DNA from: Porites lobata
Lineage: Eukaryota > Cnidaria > Anthozoa > Scleractinia > Poritidae
Direction of reading: 5' to 3'
Length of the DNA stretch: 64,000 bases
NCBI GenBank assembly: GCA_942486035.1
Contig: CALNXK010000045.1
Location: 1,032,501-1,096,500 of the forward strand
Of this stretch, positions 10,329 to 20,359 are shown one piece after another. The notes beneath the pieces are model-generated. The model ran no database searches, had not been told where the DNA came from, and saw only the letters and a program-made list of their open reading frames with translations. A program made the position numbers and the translations under genes. How positions within the stretch are numbered: the stretch's first letter is position 1; every line of letters begins with the position of its first letter.

Positions 10329-13300
10329 GTACTAATTGACACTTGGCGGGAAACGGATTTTATACATTGTCTGCTGGTTGGATCATGCCCGGGGGGGATA
10401 CTCCTGGGAAATCTTAGCGAGGGTGTGCTGCCCGGTTCTCCAAATCCTGACACTATTTCAGGGGAAAAAAATGCCACTTTTCACACCCTTATTTAGACCT
10501 GATCTTTAAGAAATTATGTCATTATTACTTAAATTAGAACAACAACAACAAAAAGTGTAAGCCCAGGGTCCTGGGGGTTACTCCCATACATTACCTATAC
10601 GGGTATGTGCCGCCCAAAGGGGTCGTGATTTTGAAGCTCCTGATTTAGAACGGATATTTCGAACGCACGAAAGCTTCACTTTTGAAAGCAGCTATTTGAA
10701 AGTATTCAACGACAGATTGCTTTTAAAAATACGGTTCAATGCGTTAACAAGCAAACTGTTGTACTCTTGTTGCACCCTAGAACGAAGTATAAAAAATTGG
10801 CCCATTCCTAGAACGGGGTATCAGTTTTAGGGGAAACTTTTTCTAGAACGGGGTGCCAATTTGGAGCCCCGGGCGGCACATACCCACCCAAAAAATACCC
10901 AAGTGGCCCCCCCAGCCCAGGGTCAGCCCATCAGGTTTAAGTGGCTTTAAATGACACGTAAATCATACATTCATATTACAACAATCTGTAGTGTTTCATT
11001 CATTTATTAGTCATTATTTTGCTGCAATATATCATGTTCTAAAAAGGTATCCAGAGATTGAACTTGTGATAGTCAGGTAAATTCCTTGTCCTTTCCAGAG
11101 GAGAGGGGATGAGGGCTTTGTCTTTGTCGGAATTTTAAAAAAAGGGAGATAGCAATGAGTTGTAAAGAAACTATTACAGTTCTGCAATTTCTCAGTTAAC
11201 ATTTCGTGTATCGAACACCTATACATCGCCATTCACAATTAAGTGATCCACATTCAACATTTTAAGACTAACTGACCTGGCAAATCGTGAAGGCAAGGTG
11301 GTCTACTCTGTAAGAGTGGTTGGAAGGTCGGTGGTTAGGTATCGTCATGTTGCTTACATTAGACAAGAAACTTGAGGTGGCTCCGTCATTAATACTATGC
11401 TATGACAAATGTTCCATCATAACTTTTTTTGTTTTAACGCAATGGCTGCAAAACCATTGCAAAGAACAAGAGGAGTCATTCAGTAATAAAATATGAAATA
11501 TTCCGATTTCATTGATGCTAAATATTTCTTGAGAAATTAGCGCTTAAAAGGACTCTTCCCTTCAAAGAAAATCACGTCTAGTAAAAAATTTTGCTGATAT
11601 TATTACTGACTTTTGTGGTATCAGCTTTTATTGATATAATAAATATGCCAGCGAAATTTCAGAAAAATGTTTGGAGCAGAATTCGGTAACTAAAAATCAC
11701 TCAAACTTCAGCTGTGAAGTTGTTTTGGAATTTCAAACGTTAATTACTATCACGTAGAAGGAATCACCAGTTCAAATTTTCACGACAAGTAAATTCAATG
11801 TTTGCTAATTCTGAAAACAAAAACCAATTGCCTATTGTGCTATTCTTTAAACGGTACTTTTTAGTTTAAGAAGCAGTATAAATTGCTCAAAACCTTGTTC
11901 TGACATCGAATGCTTTCTTTCTAACCATTTTTAAAGTATCCCTTAGCAGTTTTGGCTCAAACTCCGGCTACATACATTTTGATGTATTGCAATGCATCCT
12001 TGACGGCTTTTCCTGCTCAACATTGCTTCCAATTCATGAAAAAGACATCTGATGTTTGTTGCCTGATGTCTAATGTCAGACGTCTGATGTTATATGTTAT
12101 GTTATATAACTGTTATCAGACGTTTGATAACAGTTATATGACAGCACACGTCTGTTGTCAAATGTCTGACATCAGACATCTGATAACAGATTATATAACA
12201 GTTATGTTTGTTTTATAACAGTTATATGACTATCTGTTATATACAGTTATATATAACTGTTATACAGTTATATAACTGTTATATAACAGTTGTCATATAA
12301 CAGTTATATGACTGTCTGTTATATAATAACTGTTATATAACTGCTATACAACAGTACATATAACTGTTATATAACAGTATATAACTGTTATATAACTGTT
12401 ATATAACAGTATATAACAGTTATATAATGTCAGACGTCTGATAATAGTTATATGACAGCAGAGGTGTGTTGTCAGACGTCTGATAACAGTTATATGACAG
12501 CAGAGGTCTGCTGTCAGATGTCTGATAACAGTTGTATGACAGCAGAGCTCTGCTGTCCTATAACTGTTATTACACGTCTGATTTTATATGTTATTTTATA
12601 CATTTATATATTTTTTACATCCGATGTCTTTTTTACACAAGAATTTTGAGTGTTACAAAAATTGAAATTTCTAGAGTAGGGGATTTTGTTAGGTCTTACT
12701 ACCAGCCCTTAGGTTTTTTTTTTTTTTTGAGTTTTGATTATATCCTCTCTCAATCTTTCCTACCACTCACACTTCCGAGTTTCACTCCTATAGGATTTAA
12801 GCTTGGGGGAAGGGTACTCTCTTATATAAACTATATAGGCATGCCTGTTGCGACCTGTTTAGGACTTGAATCTGGGATGTCCAGTGTCCTATAACCACTC
12901 AATCATGTTGGTCAAATATTGCAGCATCATCAGGGTTGAGGATTACAGGGAGAGTGAGTCAGAAGGAATTAGCATCATGGGAGCGTCTTGGAGAGGGAGG
13001 GTTCTCAAGTGTTTACAAAGCAAAACTCAAAGGCAATGATGTAGCTGTCAAGGTTCTGAAAAATCTCAAGGAAACCAAGCCACTGCTTACAGAGGGAAAT
13101 CTCCTAAGGTATTTCTACTCATGATTCTCAGAAGTTACTCAATTTCTCAGCTACAGAAGATGGAAAATATTGTTTTGGTTTTGCGATCAGGCATTTGTGG
13201 ATTTTACCACATGGGGAAGATTAAATTAACCTGTTATCAAGTATTTCAGGGTATTGAAATTCTGTTAGTTATTAATATGGTGGTATCTGTAGTGTACTAC

Positions 13301-16300
13301 TCTACACAGAGCAGGCCAGAAGTGTTGGAAAATACCATAATACTAACAGAAAAATATTAGAAATACACCCTAAGTTGAAAGAAGTGTAGTTGTCATGATA
13401 GTGCTGAAATTATGAGTCATTTCATCTGAAAGTACCCCTGAACATCAGCATGATAATTATGCATTTTTTACATAATAATTATTGCCCCTGTTTAGTATAA
13501 AGCTTCATGTTTTCTAACTAATTGTCCTAATTAGTATTTTTCTTTGTATTTCAACAGGGATCTTCGTCATGACAACATTGTTGCATTTAGAGGAATGAAT
13601 ATTTTGCAAAGTGATATTGTACATGAGAAATTTATTCTAAAAGCAGGCAGTCCTTTCCTAGTAATGGAATATATCCCTAAGAATTTGTACAGATTTGTGG
13701 AAGATCACAAAACTCCTGAATCTCAGGGACTTCCCAGAAGTCAGGTGTGGACTATTGGCAGAGGAATGGCTAATGGTTTGATGTACCTGCATGGTTTGAA
13801 TCCACCCATAAGCCACAGAGACTTGAAGCCTGATAATATTCTGGTAAGTCTCTCTGTTTTTAAGACTTTGTTGTTATTTGTCTTTTTGAGTAAAGACTGT
13901 GTGATTGGTCCATTAGATCCATTGAATTCTGAGACTTTCTGTGGCTATTTCTGATTGCTATTGATGAGACAATGCTCTAAGAGATGAAAGTGGCGAACGC
14001 TTCGCGGGGGCACTCCCCTATAAAAGTGATGGGAGCCCCCCCCTCCCCAGGGAACCCTTTACCATTCTGATCAAGTTTGACAGTGTAAGTTTTGCAATGA
14101 TGGCAAAAAAATGTGCGAAAAAGTGCGCTCCACATTTATTAAGTAATGGGTATCCAACAATGAATGAATCCTATTTTCGAATTTTCTTGAATGACTGAAT
14201 GCCTCCATGGTGTGATTTGTGTACGCTAGAGAAGGAAATGAATCCGGGGATGTGGTATATTATTTTTATAGGCCATGTGGTTAAATGATTTATAATTTGA
14301 GTTTTGTTCATTTGATTGCATTATTAGCTGGATGTCAGGAGTTTGAGGGTTAAATTAGCGGACTTTGGTTTGTCACGGACAGTAGAAAGAACTGGAAATG
14401 ATCTCTCTTTATTCCATGCACGCTGGTCAGCTCCTGAGGTTTGGGAAGATTACATGTACTTTGATGAAGAACCTGTAGAAGGTAAAGGTCCATGAAAACA
14501 CAGATTGTCAATTAACTTATTTACATCTCATTAAAATTATATAAAGGTGTTCCTGAATTTTTTTGTTTTGTAAAATTACTGATGATATCAAACACAGACC
14601 ACAATTTTTGGGCAACACTGTTTATTGACTAGCAAATCAGACTTGAGATCAATAAATGAAACTACTGGGGGTGGAGTGGGTGGGAAAATGTTGACAAGCT
14701 CCAAACTGGCTGAAAGGGCCTAAGTGATCTGGAAGACGATTTGCTGAGGCAGCTACTATACGGACAGCTAAGGAGCGTGTTCTCATTTGATAATTACCCT
14801 TCATCACCTTGGGTGATTTTGGTTCTCTGAATTGTAATAATAGTGCATGAAATAACTGTAGGAAAACGTACTACAACAATCAGTCAATAAAAATATTTCT
14901 ATTTAAAATACTTTCAGCGGAGAATGACTATGTTGGTGTTGGATTTAATATTTTACTCTAAATTACCACTTCACCTCCAGAAAATGAGGCTCTTGAAGAC
15001 CAGCCCACAGAAGATTTTACTGATAGCCAAGACGATGAGTTATTTTTCCTGCGTGCTGACATCTACTCTTATGGACAAGTGGTAGCTTACACTTTAACAG
15101 GAAAGATGCCATGGCATGGCCGGAACTCCGTGAGTGTAGAAGGAATTCAAAATAATATGATTCAGTCTCTTGATCAGGTCGAGATTCCTGAGGAACTGAG
15201 TGGAAAACTGAGGAGTGTTATTCATGACTGTCGCCTGGAAGACCCACAAGCACGTCCTACAGCTGATAGATTAGTTCTAGATTACTTTAGTGGTAAGGGC
15301 ATCATTTTATTAATTTTATTTTATAGACACGAGACAGTGTTTTACTGGAAAATATACCACTCGTAAAATTCATAAAAACTACATCCAGGACCCTAGTGGT
15401 TTATTTTCCATAATCTCACACGTGAGTTTATTGATGATGTAATTTAGGTGATTTCCCTCTATTATTTTATCGATGTCATTCTGTCTATATAATAAAAAGA
15501 ACATTACACGGCAGCTTGAAGATATGAATTTTATTTTCGAGTGGCAAAACAATATTTTACGAACGAGCGCAGCGAGTGAGTAAAATATTGTAAAACAGAA
15601 ATCGTCGTCAATTTGTAAACATTATCTTAGCGAACATAACTCGGACGTACCACCTTCTCTTTCAGAACAATTTCACGTGCTCACTAAAGGTTCTAACAAA
15701 TTTGATTGCCTAATTAAGGGCCTGTTTACATGGAGTGGGGGACCCCGGTCTAGTGGGGTTGGTTTCTTTTGTTTTCACGCTCTGGAGGACACAAAACAAA
15801 AGAAACCTACGCCACTTAGACCGGGGTCCCCCACTCCATGTAAACAGGGTCTAAGGAGATGCTCTTTATAAGAAAACTCAAACCATCCCTAAACGTGCAG
15901 GTGGAATCGATTCGCGCAAAGGTATTCTCTTGAAGAACTTGTGATCCTTTGTTATTATGCTAATTTGTAGAGACTATCTTCGCATTATTTATTCATTTTG
16001 CCTTGAGAATGGTGTCATGATAATACCGAAACGTCGGCTTTTAACGTTAATATATTTTGCATCATTTTGATTAATTTTTAAAATAATCTAGTATTTCATT
16101 ACACCCATCAATTATGTCATTTTATGTTTGTTGTAGGTGATATGAATCCTTATCAAGCTGAGGCTAAAAGTGCTGAATTCTTCTCATGTGGCTTCCTTCA
16201 GCACACTTCTATTTTTGTTGCAGAGAGCTTGGTTGATGAGGTAAAGATTGGGCTTGATTCTGAGGCACAGTTGAGTGACACAAATTCTCCTACCCAGCTT

Positions 16301-19254
16301 ATCCTGTATTACTTAACAGGGCTAACCCCTGGGTAAAAGAGTTATTTATTGAAGTGAAGGTACCCAAATACTGAAATAGGGGTTTAAAATGAATGGTCAC
16401 GCCCAAGGATTTTGTCTGGTGACTCAAAAGTTAGAACCACTTTTTACAGCATCAAAAACAGCACTAAAAAAGTGCTGCTTTCATTGTTATGGTCACACTT
16501 TAGAATTTCTTCCACAGACTTAAAAGAACCACCCTGTGCAGGATAAACAATGCCACAGGAAATTGCTGCTCAGTAGCTTTCATTTGGATGGTCACACTTA
16601 AGGATTTTATTCACAAACTGAAAAGGTACAAGTACCTTAATACATGACTCAATAATTCACCCAGGAAGTGGATGGTAACTGTATCAATTATTCCATTTAA
16701 TTCATTGCAATTTTTCCCTGAGTCTAGTTTTGCTGCTTTTCAATCAATTAGTCGAGTGAAGGATTCTTCAAGACTGGAGTGCGTCCCAAGGGATTTCCTG
16801 CTCAGTGTCTTTTGTGCAAAGTGGAAGTGGGAAATGAAGAATATAACGACGTTCCCAAAGAATGGACATACGAGCAAAAATACCGGGAGTATTATGGTCA
16901 CTTTAGACAGGTATAGAAAATATACATACACTACATACCAGGACAGCCTACCTGGCTGTAGCATGTATCTTAGGCGTTTTAACGGGAAGTGGGAAAGGAA
17001 CAAACTGGCACGCGCGAGAACGCAAGGGGCACGCGAGGAAAAGGTTCCCCTACTTTCTCCCTCGCGTGCGCCCGATTTTTCTTTCCCCACTCTCGAACCC
17101 CTGTGGTACAGGAACGTGAGCAGTGCACTCGAGGAAACCACCCTGTCCACAGGGTTTTTCACAAAGGAACCTTTTCTAAGGGAAAAGCCTTGGTAGTCTG
17201 CGTAGCAGGCGCTTAGAGGTAATGGAAGCAAGAAAGATCGGGGCGCGCGAGGGAGACACATTTTGGGAGATTGAAGACAGATCTCCAGTAACGTAAGAAA
17301 ACAAAACTCTGCCCGAAGCTTTCCCAGCCACAGCAGAATAGCGACACCTTAATTTCCAAGTAGAGTTTTCGCTTTGAGTCTACTCGCAGGCTCTCTCGGT
17401 CACCCACTCCTAAACCAAGACAGCTTGCCTGCAAGGTGTAACTACAATAAACCATTGACATAGACTCTGGCGTCGTAAGACCATTGAGTGTTTTTTTTTT
17501 TTTTTTTTTGCATGTCTAGGCGGCCATCGATAAGACGATAGAAGACCTTCCCGCCATTGCGCTTAAATCTTTGATCACTTCCCGAGAGGACGAGGAGGAG
17601 CGACAGGAAATCCAGCTTTCATTTGGCGAGACAACATACTGTCATCACAGGGCCATAAGAGAGATCTGGAGGAAACTTGAGGAGCCTAAAAAAAGAGAGC
17701 TTGTCGTGTGTAAGAATGCAGTACATCCTGTTTTTAGCACATCATTTGGGCTCCATGTGGCAGTGCTTACGGCGGACAAACCGCAGAAGTTTATATTTGC
17801 AAGAAGATCTAATCGAGGTAAGTTATTTTAGAGGACAGACTCGTGGTTTAACATGGCGCGAGACATTCTGTCTAATTTTTGGCGCTCAACTTTATGTCCT
17901 CACTTGCCTGAAACTGTTTTGCACTGTCCCCAGGGCCCTTTTCTATTCACAGGGATTTGTAGGGAAAACCATCCTCGGAACTAGGTCGAAATTTGAAGGC
18001 AGGCATTCGACAAAAGTTACCGGTCATTTCGCCCCGGTTACTTATTCCTCGTTCTATAAAGCCAGAAAGCAAAACAAGCACGCTTCAAATATAATATTCC
18101 TCGTTCTAGAAAAGGGCGCTATTTGATTTTGAAGCGTAATAAATGACTCGAAAATAGGGGTCTAAGTAACCCGGGGCGAAATGACCGGTTACCTAGACGA
18201 ATGCCTCATTTCTTTTGCGAACTCTTTCGAGTTTGTTACCGTTTCTATAGCAACTGCTGACAGTGCTTACAATAAAATGAACCAATCAGATCTCAGATCA
18301 GTCAGGTGTACCTGGTGCAAAAAAGCGCGGGAAAAAGCATGGGAGCAAGTCATGAGGCTTTTGACTTCCTTTTAATTTGTTGAGAAAGTGGCGCGAGATT
18401 TTCAGCCAATCAAAAAGCGTACCAATTCAAGGTAAAGGCAATGACTTAACAATAACTTAAGAAGTGTGTTTGAAACTAGCTATACACTAAGAGAGGTAGA
18501 TTAAAGATAATTTGACAATTGTGATAGTCTTAATTTCTTTTTAAATTGTCCTCTAGATAATAGTGTTTTTATTTCTTGCGGCAACGACTACCATAATCTA
18601 TTTCCAGTAAAGCGAACAGAAAATTGTTGCCATAATTTGTGGAGATCTTAGGAAGAGCAATACATATTCAGGTTTTGCTTTTTCCTTAATTGCTTGACAT
18701 GGTTTCCCCGGCATTTGGTTTTAGAGGGAATGGCAACTCCCGGCAAATTCACTTGTGGAGCCGTGGAGAGCGCCTCAGTAAAGGACTATGTCTACAAAGA
18801 TGGCCAAGCTTACGTGGACCTGATCCAGACAGCCGCGCGAGGGCTGGAGGAAGAACTTCGTGTCGAGTTGAAAGGAAGCGATATCGAGGCTCTTTGCCTC
18901 ACAACCGTATACCTCAAGTTCGACACGCACGAGTGGGGTTGTTGTGGCTACGTCGACCTGTCGGATCCCCGAGTCTCGCCTGAACGCCAACTGACGTTCG
19001 AGCAGTTAGGCTCTAGGTTCACCACAGGCCCAAAGGACAAGTTCGAGCACGAAGAAGTGGTTGCTGTGGACTTTGAACTTTCGAGGATGGTCGAGTTCGT
19101 TCGGGAGAATTACGAGGATTTTGCCAGCTCTGCTAAGCTGGTGGTAGTGAAAGTTTTGCAATCGTTTTTTGGAGTTGCTGCTGTGGAGAGAGCCTTTCGT
19201 GTTTACATGGAAGATCGAGAGAACGTTTCCCAAAATGCTGATTCGCAAATTTAA
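10112..19254 (+). CDS. Kinase / Nudix-like fusion gene, copy B (complete, nine exons)
   Basis: Exons: 10112-10328, 12925-13108, 13558-13843, 14328-14481, 14981-15292, 16137-16240, 16752-16910, 17520-17817, 18725-19254. Total 2244 nt, 747 residues. Every junction has AG/GT and compatible phase (1,2,0,1,1,0,0,1). Residues 1-72 are a predicted helical leader. Residues about 94-380 are a kinase with GEGGFSSV loop, VAVK (K115), E129, HRDLKPDN (D222), DFG (D241), APE (264-266) and DIYSYG, so it should be catalytically competent. HRDLKPDN suggests Ser/Thr specificity, possibly the tyrosine-kinase-like group. Residues 420-472 hold C438/C441 (CLLC). Residues about 515-740 are the Nudix-like domain. 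Exon 1 is assigned by phase and proximity, without a copy A counterpart to compare, so it is the least certain part. I do not recognise a named orthologue. Its job is unknown; a sensor or signalling role is only inference. Confidence 0.85.
10380..10930. repeat. Dispersed repeat with G/C-rich ends, related to 46440-46870
   Basis: It opens with a run of G, then TACTCCTGGGAA and TTCTCCAAATCCTGAC. It closes with GGCGGCACATACC followed by C-rich sequence. The same order of phrases occurs at 46440-46870. Here it lies in copy B intron 1. No coding capacity seen. Confidence 0.6.
10931..12035. other. Rest of copy B intron 1, no feature seen
   Basis: AT-rich intronic sequence without a convincing exon. 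The short frame at 11032-11232 (-) and the one from 11952 (+), which runs into the satellite, have no splice or family support. Confidence 0.4.
12040..12600. repeat. Palindromic minisatellite in copy B intron 1
   Basis: The core is a run of the self-complementary motif ATAACTGTTAT and its joins (TATAACAG / CTGTTATA). On the right side are about three copies of a 42-bp unit with GTCAGACGTCTGATAACAG (12430-12545). CAGACGTCTG is itself a palindrome. The 42-bp period is divisible by three, so it gives a false open frame. The array should form hairpins or cruciforms readily. Confidence 0.85.
12925..15292 (+). other. Copy B protein kinase domain (exons 2-5)
   Basis: Four exons encode an uninterrupted kinase fold. 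Glycine-rich loop LGEGGFSSV comes first, then VAVK and the alpha-C segment TEGNLLRDLRHDNIV. The hinge region is FLVMEYIP and the catalytic loop is SHRDLKPDNIL. ADFGLSR, WSAPE, ADIYSYGQVV and finally DPQARP follow. All catalytic residues expected of an active kinase are present: Lys, Glu, Asp of HRD and Asp of DFG. The third glycine of the loop is Ser, which is common. The segment between APE and DIYSYG carries an acidic insert (EEP, EDQPTED, DSQDDE) spanning the exon 4/5 junction. Exon 5 differs from copy A at one silent base only, so this part is under strong constraint or recent conversion. Confidence 0.88.
15486..16115. mobile_element. Copy-B-specific insertion of about 620 bp in intron 5
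   Basis: Alignment of the copies is continuous up to TCGATGTCATT(T/C)TGTC and resumes just before the exon 6 acceptor. Copy A lacks everything between. The insert includes an imperfect palindrome around 15550-15590 (AATATTTTAC...GTAAAATATT) and the nested element at 15718-15851. I cannot tell whether it is an insertion in B or a deletion in A; no clear target duplication is visible. Confidence 0.65.
15718..15851. mobile_element. 134-bp MITE with TAA target duplication
   Basis: The arms pair over about 50 bp (CCTGTTTACATGGAGTGGGG against its complement), leaving a small centre. TAA is present directly on both sides (15715-15717 and 15852-15854). A 3-bp TAA duplication is typical of PIF/Harbinger elements. 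It is nested inside the copy-B-specific insertion. Confidence 0.75.
16390..16640. repeat. Dispersed 106-bp monomers, copy B intron 6
   Basis: Equivalent of 2300-2570, with the same number of units and scattered substitutions. Confidence 0.7.
17520..19254 (+). other. Copy B degenerate Nudix-fold domain (exons 8-9)
   Basis: The layout follows a Nudix fold. A first strand pair reads GLHVAVLTADKPQKFIFARRS. The exon junction then gives NREGMATPGKFTCGAVES, which resembles the PGKW..GGhvE signature. A helix with ARGLEEELRV follows, matching the REUxEExGU core with Glu614-Glu615 kept, the first Glu replaced by Gly611 and the Gly by Arg617. The canonical upstream Glu of the Nudix box is absent. Later segments (DTHEWGC, GPKDKFEHEEVVAVDF, and a helical end with FFGVAAVERAF) fit the second half of large Nudix-like proteins. 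The fold assignment comes from motif reading, not a search. Hydrolase activity may be weak or lost, leaving nucleotide binding. The same domain is in copy A at 3601-5345. Confidence 0.55.
18002..18205. mobile_element. Intronic inverted-repeat element, copy B intron 8
   Basis: Orthologous to the element at 4083-4285 of copy A, with the same terminal repeats. It differs by scattered substitutions, including one in the GGTTACC core of the left arm. It serves as a neutral marker of divergence between the copies. Confidence 0.65.
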
Positions 19255-19650
19255 GCCACCTCGTTCCGGGAAGGGGTCAAAATTTTTTTAGAGAGCAACT
19301 AAACGAAATAACTGATCTCCCACGGGAAACTTGTACCCTTGATTTATTTGTTAAGAAGGTTGCGTCAAGCAATTTAGCTAGAAAACAACAGATTACTGAA
19401 CTAAGGAACAGATTTTAAGGGAGGCTACAGCTCACTGCTGGTACAATCTTCTTCCCAGTTTTACAACGACCCCGGCTAAAAATATATTCAATTGTAAAAG
19501 AAATTGTAGAAATGGCTTATTCGAGAAAACTCCCTCCTCAAATGATAAGAGTTGCATGGTAGCGAAGAGTACCATACTTTAAATGAAAGAAGACCATCGC
19601 AGTATAAACGCAACTTTTGCAGTTGCGGAAAGAGAGCCTGAAAAAAAATT

Positions 19651-19695
19651 CAGGCTTATACGGGATTCGAACCCGTTCAAATCCCGTACAAGCCT
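19651..19695. repeat. Hairpin with T-arm-like loop after copy B
   Basis: CAGGCTTATACGGGATT pairs with AATCCCGTACAAGCCTG around a loop containing CGAACCCG. GGGATTCGAACCC reads as the complement of a tRNA T-arm. A poly-T tract and a further CAGGCT follow. Copies A and B stop aligning exactly here. Confidence 0.6.
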
Positions 19696-20126
19696 GATTT
19701 TTTTTTTTGTCTTTCAGGCTTTCTTTTCTTTTGTTTAATTCCTTGGTTCATTTAACTTAGTTATTTTAAAACAATACCGTCTATGTTAATGTTACTGCTA
19801 ATAAAGTTGTAGTTATTGTGTTTTGACAACAGGAGAACAGTTTCTTCCACATCTCCATGTTCTTTCTTCTTACATTCTTGCGGGAGCCCATAACTCCGAG
19901 GAAGCAACTTCTGTGTACTCGTGTCACGAAGTTGTTGATAACCAGTTTATTTTAAGGAGGATTTTGGCGTCAATTTAGAATAACTTGTAATTTCTAGAAA
20001 CCAGTCACTGAAAATGGTATTTTTGATGTTTTTGTGACATTTATCTGTTATCTTATACTTCGAATGCGTTCAGACGGAGAAGAGGTTCCTTTTCCCCGGG
20101 AAAAACTGCTCTAAAATGTACTGAAT

Positions 20127-20355
20127 GTATCTAAAAATAAACCGGGCCTTGAAAACGCCATGCCATAGCCCAAATATGGGAGTTGTTCGCTCTGGATTAT
20201 GGGAAGCTTACTAGCAGCCTAAATTATAGGCTCCTGGCTCTTGTAATCCTGCCTTTTTAGTTTAAGTTTGGTGAAGGAAAACAATTAATGAATGTACCCC
20301 CAATCCTCTCACCTAAATCAAGTGCCCTCCTCGGAGGCTGAATGGGCCCCACCCA
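20127..20355. repeat. Duplicated segment, copy B side of the distal flank
   Basis: Counterpart of 7240-7465. The spacing between the counterparts is about 12.9 kb here, against 13.9 kb at the last exon. About 1 kb is therefore missing after copy B, or was gained after copy A. Confidence 0.75.
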
Positions 20356-20359
20356 CTCG

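Noticed and set aside
12452..12649. Cys-rich repeated peptide frame
   Set aside because: Product of the 42-bp satellite period, which is divisible by three; sits in an intron.
16740..17261. 173-codon minus-strand frame opposite the linker exon
   Set aside because: Antisense shadow of exon 7 and intron 7; the plus-strand exon explains the open region.
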